Source of the DNA: CAVWDI01 sp046259385
GTDB taxonomy: Bacteria; Chloroflexota; Anaerolineae; Anaerolineales; UBA4823
Assembly (NCBI GenBank): GCA_046259385.1
Contig: JBJYWI010000117.1
Coordinates: forward strand, 1-5,704
DNA: 5,704 nucleotides
Direction: 5' to 3'
Shown here: positions 1 through 4,922 of the stretch, in pieces
Position numbering within the stretch: the stretch's first letter is position 1
How the letters are laid out: every line of letters starts with the position of its first letter
Notes under the pieces: generated by a model
Told to the model about the DNA's origin: nothing
The model's database searches: none
Seen by the model: the letters and a program-made list of their open reading frames with translations, nothing else
Made by a program: the position numbers and the translations under genes

Positions 1-137
1 AAATCTGAACTAAAATCATCGCTTTTGAAGGCAAACCATTGGATATAAGTTCGGATAAATATGCAAGAAGCAGTAAAATAGCATCCATACATACTGCAAG
101 AACATACTGTCCACACAAATGTTGGTCGGTATGTTTT
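1..137. other. Flanking DNA with no recognisable gene
   Basis: This stretch lies outside the insertion sequence. All three forward frames close early; one frame is open from the window edge to a TAA at 46-48, too short to call a gene end. It holds a few short repeats: TGCAAGAA at 62-69 and 95-102, ACATACTG at 89-96 and 102-109, and the inverted pair GCAGTA (70-75) / TACTGC (92-97). None of these forms a recognisable element. If the insertion is removed, this stretch joins directly to the region downstream of the GH25-like gene. Confidence 0.5.
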
Positions 138-148
138 TGGTTTCTAAA
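138..148. repeat. Left target-site duplication of the IS
   Basis: TGGTTTCTAAA is found here and again, identical, at 1798-1808. The two copies directly abut the proposed inverted-repeat ends. Eleven bases is a usual target duplication length for IS4-type elements. Confidence 0.6.
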
Positions 149-166
149 TTCCCAGTTGAAGCGGTA
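149..166. repeat. Left terminal inverted repeat (IRL)
   Basis: The sequence TTCCCAGTTGAAGCGGTA, compared with the complement of the right end (TCCCGTGTTTAAAAGGCA), matches at positions 1, 3, 4, 7, 8, 9, 11, 12, 15, 16 and 18. The match is imperfect but abuts the 11-bp direct repeat exactly. Confidence 0.5.
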
Positions 167-190
167 GGGCAATTACCGCCCCGAAGAACT
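154..190. other. Hairpin at the left tip of the IS
   Basis: GCGGTA (161-166) pairs with TACCGC (174-179) across a 7-nt loop. Further out, AGTT (154-157) pairs with AACT (187-190) across an asymmetric internal loop. The inner arm coincides with the last six bases of the left inverted repeat. It could hinder transcription entering the element or serve as a folded transposase-binding site. Both roles are inference; only the pairing is seen. Confidence 0.45.
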
Positions 191-236
191 AGCAAGTTCC
201 TCGTGCTTTATTCCACATACGCAACGAAGAATTTAC

Positions 237-247
237 TTTAGTTTCGC
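237..247. repeat. Left copy of an 11-bp subterminal inverted repeat
   Basis: TTTAGTTTCGC here is the exact complement of 1724-1734. The pair lies symmetrically outside the transposase gene. It is either a subterminal transposase site of the larger element or the true terminal repeat of a 1500-bp element (236-1735), flanked by AATTTA at 230-235 and 1736-1741. Confidence 0.45.
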
Positions 248-260
248 TTTAATGGGATGA

Positions 261-319
261 GCATTGGGAATCTGGTAGGATAAGTTGCCACAAATCCAGA
301 TACCAGGAAAAACCAATGC
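261..319 (+). promoter_or_regulatory. Hairpin burying the transposase RBS and start codon
   Basis: GCATTGG (261-267) pairs with CCAATGC (313-319), which contains the ATG. CTGGTA (272-277) pairs with TACCAG (301-306), which covers the start of the AGGA ribosome-binding site. GGAT (278-281) pairs with ATCC (294-297), and TTG (285-287) with CAA (291-293). That is about 20 base pairs in one nested structure. Any transcript starting upstream of 261 would have its initiation region sequestered. IS10 and IS50 use this arrangement to stop external transcription from raising transposase levels; the functional parallel is inferred. Confidence 0.6.
273..281 (+). promoter_or_regulatory. Candidate extended -10 promoter for the transposase
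   Basis: TGGTAGGAT fits an extended -10 element (TGn followed by TAGGAT, four of six matches to TATAAT). No convincing -35 box lies 16-18 bp upstream, as is common for extended -10 promoters. Initiation about 7 nt downstream, near 288, would give a transcript lacking the left arm of the 261-319 hairpin and so leave the ribosome-binding site free. Sequence support is modest. Confidence 0.35.
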
Positions 320-1614
320 TCACAGCAATTGTACAACACTCACAAGAACTTGTCGCATATATTGGTGCGCTGAACATCGTACTTTACCAACCGCAAATAC
401 GGCACTTGATCCAAATGGTGGATGCGTTGCTGACCAGTAACGAGACCAAGACCATCAGTGGGCTGTATCGTCTGCTGAAAAGCCAGCCTGATCCGAAGAG
501 TGGGGCAGACTTTCTGCGTGAAAGTCCCTGGGAACCAGAAGACATAGGTTCAGCCCGCAAGCGCTGGATGGTGAATACATTTCTTGAACTGGCCAGCAAG
601 CTGCAAGTGGCTTTTGAAATCTTCATCAGCATTGACGACAGTCTGGGCAAGAAGGGCAAAGCTACCAGGCACCTGGAAGCTGTAGATTATCAGCATAATC
701 ATACGGAGAGCAGCCGGAAAAAACAAAGTTACACCAATGGGTATGTATATGTCGAAGTGCATCTGCAAGTCGGGCCATTCGGTTTCTTGTTCGACACACG
801 TTTGTATCTGCGAGAGAAGACCGTGCGTCGTCTCAACCGCAAACGTGCTCCAGGAGAACGTTTGCACTTCCGCACCAAATATGCTTTGGCACGACAGATC
901 CTGGTGGAATTGACCACACTGTTGCCCAAAGGACACAAAGTCTACGTGCTCTTTGACTCCTGGTATGCTTCCAAGAGACTGATCAAATTCTGCCGCAGAC
1001 AGCAGTGGCATGTCATCTGTGCCATCAAGTCCAACCGGCTGATCGACAAAGTAGGAGTATCCCAATATAACCAGACGCTCAAGCACCGGCCTTACGAGCG
1101 CATCACGCTCGAGGCTGTGGACGAACACCGCAAAGCTCCCAGATATTACACCCGCAGCATTCGAGGATACCTGGAAGATCTTGCTGAACCTGTCCACGCA
1201 ATCATCTCTAAAAAACGCCCCGGGGATAAGTTCCCCAAGTACTTCGTCTGCACAGATCTCACCTTGAGTGCACAACAAGTCTTGAGATATTACCAGAAGC
1301 GTTGGTGTGTAGAAGTGGATAACCTCTACTTGAAAAATGCCCTCGGGCTGGGTGATTTCCGCTTGCAATCCTTTGAAGCCATTGAGAAGTGGTTTTCCGT
1401 AGTCATGCTGGCCATCAACTACCTGCAATATCGCATGGCGCTGGCTTACCGTTCTAACCCTTCCAAAGCGACCCTGGCAGACTTCATCCGCCAACACCGC
1501 CTCGAGCATTTCCAGAGCCTATTGCGATCAGTTTTGCAAACATTTGCCCCATCGCAACAAATCGAAACTTGTCTCCAAAAGGTGTTTGCCGTTTCGCCTT
1601 GGGCTGTTGTTTGA
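316..1614 (+). CDS. IS4-superfamily DDE transposase
   Basis: This protein catalyses cut-and-paste movement of the surrounding element by DNA strand cleavage and transfer in an RNase H-like fold. The 432 residues are within the usual range for IS4/IS701-type transposases. The first catalytic Asp is in IDDSLGKKGK (Asp107 or Asp108), resembling the DDT..KKG box of that superfamily. The second is Asp214 in VLFDSWYASK. The Glu lies in an exact Y-(2)-R-(3)-E-(6)-K signature: Tyr326, Arg329, Glu333, Lys340. The basic N-terminal 100 residues probably bind the ends. The ATG at 316 has AGGA (305-308) seven bases upstream, and the frame ends in TGA. Nothing is truncated or missing. A 319-aa open frame on the opposite strand is only a shadow. 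The subgroup (IS4, IS231, IS701 or other) cannot be fixed without a profile search. Confidence 0.95.
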   Translation: MLTAIVQHSQELVAYIGALNIVLYQPQIRHLIQMVDALLTSNETKTISGLYRLLKSQPDPKSGADFLRESPWEPEDIGSARKRWMVNTFLELASKLQVAFEIFISIDDSLGKKGKATRHLEAVDYQHNHTESSRKKQSYTNGYVYVEVHLQVGPFGFLFDTRLYLREKTVRRLNRKRAPGERLHFRTKYALARQILVELTTLLPKGHKVYVLFDSWYASKRLIKFCRRQQWHVICAIKSNRLIDKVGVSQYNQTLKHRPYERITLEAVDEHRKAPRYYTRSIRGYLEDLAEPVHAIISKKRPGDKFPKYFVCTDLTLSAQQVLRYYQKRWCVEVDNLYLKNALGLGDFRLQSFEAIEKWFSVVMLAINYLQYRMALAYRSNPSKATLADFIRQHRLEHFQSLLRSVLQTFAPSQQIETCLQKVFAVSPWAVV

Positions 1615-1639
1615 CAATGGACTACCGCAGATGACTATG

Positions 1640-1669
1640 GGAAGGCGCACTGACAGCCTTCCAGTTTTG
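1640..1669 (+). terminator. Possible transposase terminator
   Basis: GGAAGGC (1640-1646) pairs with GCCTTCC (1656-1662) around a 9-nt loop, followed after two bases by a short T run (TTTT at 1665-1668). It begins 26 bases after the transposase stop codon. The T run is short, so termination may be partial. Confidence 0.4.
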
Positions 1670-1723
1670 CCATCTCTGTAAACCGATTTTGTGGTTGTTT
1701 TTAAGGTTCGATCGCCTTTTCTG

Positions 1724-1734
1724 GCGAAACTAAA
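1724..1734. repeat. Right copy of an 11-bp subterminal inverted repeat
   Basis: GCGAAACTAAA is the exact complement of 237-247. Its first bases also join a short hairpin, TCGCC (1712-1716) with GGCGA (1723-1727) around a 6-nt loop. Confidence 0.45.
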
Positions 1735-1737
1735 AAA

Positions 1738-1790
1738 TTTAAAAAGGCAGACGTTATGGTATCCCCTCACCATAGTATTTGCCTTTTAAA
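1738..1790. terminator. Long hairpin at the IS right end, possible bidirectional terminator
   Basis: The outer arms TTTAAAAAGGCA (1738-1749) and TGCCTTTTAAA (1780-1790) pair with one bulged A. The inner arms TATGGT (1755-1760) and ACCATA (1769-1774) close an 8-nt loop, and the five bases between them pair partly through G-U and A-U. On the minus strand the structure runs into two T tracts (1745-1741, then 1737-1732), which suits an intrinsic terminator for the incoming GH25-like transcript. On the plus strand TTTT follows the GCC of the arm. Under the preferred boundaries it is inside the IS and its right arm is part of the right inverted repeat. Confidence 0.55.
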
Positions 1791-1797
1791 CACGGGA
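1780..1797. repeat. Right terminal inverted repeat (IRR)
   Basis: The complement of this segment pairs with the left end at 11 of 18 positions. Its inner part (1780-1790) also forms the right arm of the long hairpin at 1738-1790, so the right tip of the element can fold on itself. Confidence 0.5.
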
Positions 1798-1808
1798 TGG
1801 TTTCTAAA
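1798..1808. repeat. Right target-site duplication of the IS
   Basis: This is an exact copy of the 11 bases at 138-148, in direct orientation, immediately outside the proposed right inverted repeat. The identity of the two copies suggests a fairly recent insertion. Confidence 0.6.
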
Positions 1809-1851
1809 AGTTTTGGATACACTGTTCGAGAAGTTGTTCCCAACTAATATC

Positions 1852-2784
1852 TTAATCAGCGGCACCAATGGATAAATAAATTCTTCCGGTATGTACTATG
1901 GGGCACCAGCCACTGACGGGTTTTGTAACATGCAACCAGGCTTCATAATCGTTAATAAATTCTATAGATTCACCTATTATTTTGCTATCCTTCGCAAGGA
2001 ATGCCAGCATTTTTGAATTCATGCTTGACTGTCTACGAATGATTGCGCCTTCATTGGTAACAATGGTGGCTTCGAATTTTGTACGTTTGTGTTGTAAGTA
2101 GCTTATACTGTCATTTTCAAAAGCAAGCCCTATTTGCATTGCATAGGATTCGGACAAGGTACTTAGTGAGATATAGCCAGTAATGCCCGAAATGGTTGCG
2201 GCTTCATCATATTTCCAGATCGCCCATTCTTCCCATCCGTTTGGCAAAGTGTTTATCGGAGGGCGATTGTAAATATTTGGGTCCGATGGGTACCAGGGAG
2301 TCCAAAGTAAATAATCATTTGCCCAATCGGGATAATTGCCTTTTCGATCCTTGAGAAAACTCCAATAACGTCTACTAATTAAAAGTATAGGAGTTTTTCC
2401 AGTATAACTTTCCATTTCTTCCAGACACTGTCTAAGCCTCCTCTCAAGAGGAGTTTTCCTTGGATTACATTGTAAGTTTGTTGCATCCAATATTGGTGCA
2501 ACACAATTGCTATCAAAACCTCCTGACTGTTCCACCGTCTCTACATAGTTGTTGATTTGCGGTTGACTATCAATTTTGGGATCGAATATGTGATACGCCC
2601 CTCTTTTGATTTGCAAGTGCTTCAAATTATTCCAATGTATCGGAAACAGATCATCTATGTCGTGGGCTCCGGCACTGGCTAGGCAAATAACGAGATCAGG
2701 TCTGGGATAGACATTGTTCCAGTCGATTGAACCTTTCCAACTGGAAACATCTATCACAAAAGGAAACTTGATCTTCTTCGTCAT
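1852..2784 (-). CDS. GH25-lysozyme-fold protein with degenerate active site
   Basis: Residues 7-215 follow the glycoside hydrolase 25 (Chalaropsis-type muramidase) pattern: FVIDVSSWKGSIDWNNV at the start, RGAYHIFD at 61-68, LDA at 99-101, and WEEWAIWKYDEAATISGITGYISLS near 184-208. GH25 enzymes cleave the N-acetylmuramic acid to N-acetylglucosamine bond of peptidoglycan. Asp12 and Asp100 are kept. The acid-catalyst Glu of the DxE motif is Thr102, and the Asp of the terminal D-x-N motif is Ser206. Muramidase activity is therefore doubtful; wall binding or another substrate is more likely. Residues about 240-305 resemble a bacterial SH3-like domain (GAIIRRQSS, LAKDSKIIGE, WLHV, GWCPI), a weaker call. 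There is no signal peptide or membrane segment. An in-frame TAG two codons upstream fixes the ATG. The ribosome-binding site is weak (GGA nine bases upstream). It is the last of three co-directional genes. Confidence 0.75.
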   Translation of the reverse strand: MTKKIKFPFVIDVSSWKGSIDWNNVYPRPDLVICLASAGAHDIDDLFPIHWNNLKHLQIKRGAYHIFDPKIDSQPQINNYVETVEQSGGFDSNCVAPILDATNLQCNPRKTPLERRLRQCLEEMESYTGKTPILLISRRYWSFLKDRKGNYPDWANDYLLWTPWYPSDPNIYNRPPINTLPNGWEEWAIWKYDEAATISGITGYISLSTLSESYAMQIGLAFENDSISYLQHKRTKFEATIVTNEGAIIRRQSSMNSKMLAFLAKDSKIIGESIEFINDYEAWLHVTKPVSGWCPIVHTGRIYLSIGAAD

Positions 2785-2830
2785 ACGCTAATATCCAAAT
2801 GATTGGAGATTTGTGAGTTTTCAAACTGGA

Positions 2831-2909
2831 ATTTTGTCGAAACCCGCCGATCCTTATTTTTACTAGCCTAATCACTAGCTTTCTAAATGGATCGGCGGGT
2901 TTCATAAAA
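2831..2909. repeat. Long inverted repeat between the TPR and GH25-like genes
   Basis: GAAACCCGCCGATCC (2839-2853) is perfectly complementary to 2889-2903, with a 35-nt AT-rich spacer. The stem extends outward by ATTTT (2831-2835) against AAAAT (2905-2909), with a small bulge. It begins about 70 bases after the upstream TPR gene stops and ends about 50 bases before the GH25-like start. Neither side has a clear T run, so a standard intrinsic terminator is doubtful. It could be a transcript-stabilising hairpin, a dispersed palindromic repeat, or a leader structure of the GH25-like gene. Confidence 0.6.
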
Positions 2910-2975
2910 TCTTGCATCATTACGTTTGCATATTCCTAGAATTTGTAGCAAAGGGCAGCTTTCAAAACGAATCAT

Positions 2976-4910
2976 TTATTGGCTGAAATCGGCAATCAAC
3001 TGTTTGAAACGTTCATCTTCATGCAAGGGGTCCAGATCTGGATCGTGCAAGATCCAATCTACATAAGTCTGTTTTTTTTCTAGCGCGATGCGAAGAAGTT
3101 CAATTGCCTGCTCAATATTTCCACAAATTGCCTCAAGGCAGGCACGATTGTATTCGTTTTCACTTGCGTAGATTTGTTTCATAGCTTTCCCTATATGCTT
3201 CTCTGCAAGCTCTTCCAATCCCATTTTTTTGTAATATCCACCAAGTGAGGCATGAGTGAGGCTATGATTTGGGTTGAGCTCGAGAACCTTCTGGAAGGTG
3301 TTAAAAGCATCTGTATTGTTTCCTTGAGCCGCATAAACCAAGCCTAAATTATGGTAGTAAGATACTTCCCTCGGTGCAATTGCAATCGCCTGTTTGAAAG
3401 CCTGGATGGCTTCTTCATATCGGCCAGCAGTTTTATATAGGGTCCCCAAAGCCTCCCAAGTTGTAGCACTACGTGGGTTAATCTCAATTTGCTGCGTAAG
3501 TTTTTCTTCTTCTACAGCAATCTCCTTATCTGCTCCCTGAACATCTTCACCTTCAGCATCCTGGACGATATCCCTGGGTGGATTACCAATCACCAGATCG
3601 GAATTGGGTTCTCCATTTATATCGGTTCCATCTCCTATTGGAGTGATTGAGCTTACGGACTCGGGATCTGTAGACGGTACACGGTCCACAGGGAGTTTTG
3701 TCTCTTGAAATGTTTGTAATAATTCATCCGGTAATGCATTGATATCTTCTTCAGCCTGTGTAGTAGGCTCTGTCAATACAGAATATATCTCGGGTTCACT
3801 CTCCTCCGGACTTATATCTGCTTCCGGCAAGATAGGTGCAGACTCATCAGTTAGAGAATCAACATCCTCTGTAGCCTGGGTAACAATCTCTACGAACTCA
3901 GCATCTGTTTCTAATCCATCTATACTTGAAGAGGTGCTTTCCTCTGGAGTTGTTTGTGAAAACCCGACTGGAAGCGCTCCGGCATCTCCTTCAGCCTGGG
4001 CGATAGGCTCCGCAAGTTCTATACCTGCCGAGAGCGCTTCCTCATCGAGATTTGTGTTTGTTTCCGAGGTTATTAGTTCTGACTCATTTACCACTGCTTC
4101 GGCATCTTCGTTTTCCGGAGAATTATCGAGTTGTGCACTGTTATTTGGTTCAAAGTCAGACCCCTTGTTCAAAGGTTCTTCATGAAGATTATTCACTTCC
4201 GATCCGTTCAACGTTTCCACTTCTGAAGCTATGTGGGGAATTTCCTCTGATGTAGTTTCCTTTGAAGGTTCTAGTGGTCTGCTTCTCTGAACAGCCGGAC
4301 CAGGCATTTCCACAATTTCGACAGAGGGGGACGGATTAGGCGCTACGATAACTTCGCCTGTCAGATCTTTGTCGGTATTTTGGTTGTAGAAGGTTTTATC
4401 TACTAAAACATCTGCTTCAACCAGTGCTAATTCAGGAAGTGATTCATCGAATTCAGGTTCTACGTCAAGTGTAAAGCTAGCATGGTGGTTATGAATGTCA
4501 TGATGATCTTCAATCACTTCATATGACAAGGCTTCTGATTCCGATGAAATATAGAGCATTTGATCTGAAAGTTCATGAATTTCATCATTTTTGAACATTA
4601 GCTCATTAGCACAATGATAGGCATAAACAGCTTCCTGATAATCCTTCAACTGTCGATAAACATTTCCTAGCCTGTTCCAAGTGATAGCTTTTTCTACATC
4701 ATCTTTCAGGAGAGCCAAACTTTTTTTGTACAATTTGATGGCATCCTCATATTTAGCCTGTTTCATATATATCAGAGCCAGGTTGCTGTAAGGTTTGCCA
4801 AAGTCGTTCTCAATTTGGATTGCTTTTTTATAAGCATGTACAGCCTGTTTTTTGAAGCCAGATAAAAAATACAGGTTGCCTAGCTCATTCCAGAGTTCAT
4901 GTTCACTCAT
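2976..4910 (-). CDS. Tetratricopeptide protein with long acidic repeat linker
   Basis: The product is 644 aa, probably a cytoplasmic scaffold; it has no signal peptide or hydrophobic segment. Residues about 4-108 hold three TPRs (LWNELGNLYF, PYSNLALIYM, AITWNRLGNVYR). Residues about 110-475 are a Glu/Asp/Ser/Pro-rich, surely disordered linker containing a His cluster and a 40-residue tandem repeat. Residues about 482-575 hold three more TPRs (TTWEALGTLY, YYHNLGLVYA, THASLGGYYK). The tail (NEYNRACLEAICGNIEQAIELL, then DWILHDPDLDPLHEDERFKQLI) matches the closing TPR and DPDLDPLR-type cap common in bacterial TPR proteins. The ATG at 4910 is preferred over the in-frame TTG at 4922, because GGAGG sits five bases before it and the TTG overlaps that site. 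It starts 12 bases after the upstream gene, implying translational coupling. TPRs bind protein partners; none can be named. Confidence 0.85.
   Translation of the reverse strand: MSEHELWNELGNLYFLSGFKKQAVHAYKKAIQIENDFGKPYSNLALIYMKQAKYEDAIKLYKKSLALLKDDVEKAITWNRLGNVYRQLKDYQEAVYAYHCANELMFKNDEIHELSDQMLYISSESEALSYEVIEDHHDIHNHHASFTLDVEPEFDESLPELALVEADVLVDKTFYNQNTDKDLTGEVIVAPNPSPSVEIVEMPGPAVQRSRPLEPSKETTSEEIPHIASEVETLNGSEVNNLHEEPLNKGSDFEPNNSAQLDNSPENEDAEAVVNESELITSETNTNLDEEALSAGIELAEPIAQAEGDAGALPVGFSQTTPEESTSSSIDGLETDAEFVEIVTQATEDVDSLTDESAPILPEADISPEESEPEIYSVLTEPTTQAEEDINALPDELLQTFQETKLPVDRVPSTDPESVSSITPIGDGTDINGEPNSDLVIGNPPRDIVQDAEGEDVQGADKEIAVEEEKLTQQIEINPRSATTWEALGTLYKTAGRYEEAIQAFKQAIAIAPREVSYYHNLGLVYAAQGNNTDAFNTFQKVLELNPNHSLTHASLGGYYKKMGLEELAEKHIGKAMKQIYASENEYNRACLEAICGNIEQAIELLRIALEKKQTYVDWILHDPDLDPLHEDERFKQLIADFSQ
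3660..4139 (-). repeat. Four tandem 120-bp (40-codon) units in the acidic linker
   Basis: Related segments recur in exact 40-residue register: ENEDAEAVV, AQAEGDAGALP, TQATEDVDSLT and TQAEEDINALP. Their key Asp residues are 269, 309, 349 and 389 (numbering from the ATG at 4910). On the plus strand the cores TCAGCCTGGG, GTAGCCTGGG and TCAGCCTGTG fall exactly 120 bp apart (3991, 3871, 3751). A weaker fifth unit (GDGTDINGEP) follows 41 codons later. The units have diverged greatly while keeping acidity and spacing. Confidence 0.6.
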
Positions 4911-4915
4911 TCCAA

Positions 4916-4920
4916 CCTCC
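4916..4920 (-). promoter_or_regulatory. Shine-Dalgarno site deciding the TPR gene start
   Basis: Reading on the minus strand, TAG-TTGGAGGTTGGA-ATG places a strong GGAGG five bases before the ATG at 4910 and only three bases after the stop codon of the upstream gene. This supports ATG rather than TTG as the start and termination-reinitiation coupling between the two genes. Confidence 0.75.
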
Positions 4921-4922
4921 AA

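Larger units (their letters stand above)
149..1797 (+). mobile_element. IS4-superfamily insertion sequence, apparently complete
   Basis: The element is about 1649 bp and carries one transposase gene. It is bounded by an exact 11-bp direct repeat (138-148 and 1798-1808), fitting the 10-13 bp target duplications of IS4- and IS231-type elements. The ends inside that repeat are an imperfect 18-bp inverted repeat (149-166 against the complement of 1780-1797) matching at 11 of 18 positions without gaps. The transposase frame is intact with no frameshift, so the copy may be active or recently inserted. The insertion point is 44 bp beyond the stop of the convergent GH25-like gene, so it interrupts no visible frame. 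A rival boundary set (236-1735) is described under findings. That a transposase-bearing IS is present is certain; the exact ends are inferred. Confidence 0.7.

Noticed and set aside
1..48. Possible C-terminal end of a gene entering from the left edge
   Set aside because: Fifteen codons to a TAA are not enough to support a coding call, and the end peptide shows no motif.
550..1509. Long open frame (319 aa) antisense to the transposase
   Set aside because: It lies wholly within the transposase in another frame, has no family resemblance, and is explained by the codon pattern of the real gene. The YREK and DDE motifs prove the plus-strand frame.
144..1733. CTAA at 144-147 and 1730-1733 as a 4-bp IS701-type (YTAR) target duplication
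   Set aside because: Only a gapped, weak inverted repeat sits inside these points, and a 4-bp match is expected by chance. The CTAA at 144-147 is already part of the 11-bp direct repeat.
1528..1773. Minus-strand 81-aa frame over the right end of the IS
   Set aside because: It overlaps the end of the transposase gene and noncoding hairpins; its composition is not protein-like and it matches no family known to me.
1832..1845. Small stem AGTTG/CAACT with a 4-nt loop just after the GH25-like stop
   Set aside because: Five base pairs and no T run are too weak for a terminator call; the 1738-1790 hairpin is a far better candidate.
2696..2920. Minus-strand 74-aa frame crossing the palindrome and the GH25-like start
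   Set aside because: It has no recognisable domain, overlaps the well-supported GH25-like gene in another frame, and has no convincing ribosome-binding site.
2785..2975. Minus-strand promoter for the GH25-like gene (TTGAAA, 17 bp, ATTCTA)
   Set aside because: The -10 match is poor and similar matches are easy to find in AT-rich sequence; not supported without expression data.
3739..4185. Plus-strand open frame of 148 aa rich in Ser, Ala and Val
   Set aside because: It is the low-complexity antisense image of the acidic Glu/Asp/Ser linker of the minus-strand TPR protein.
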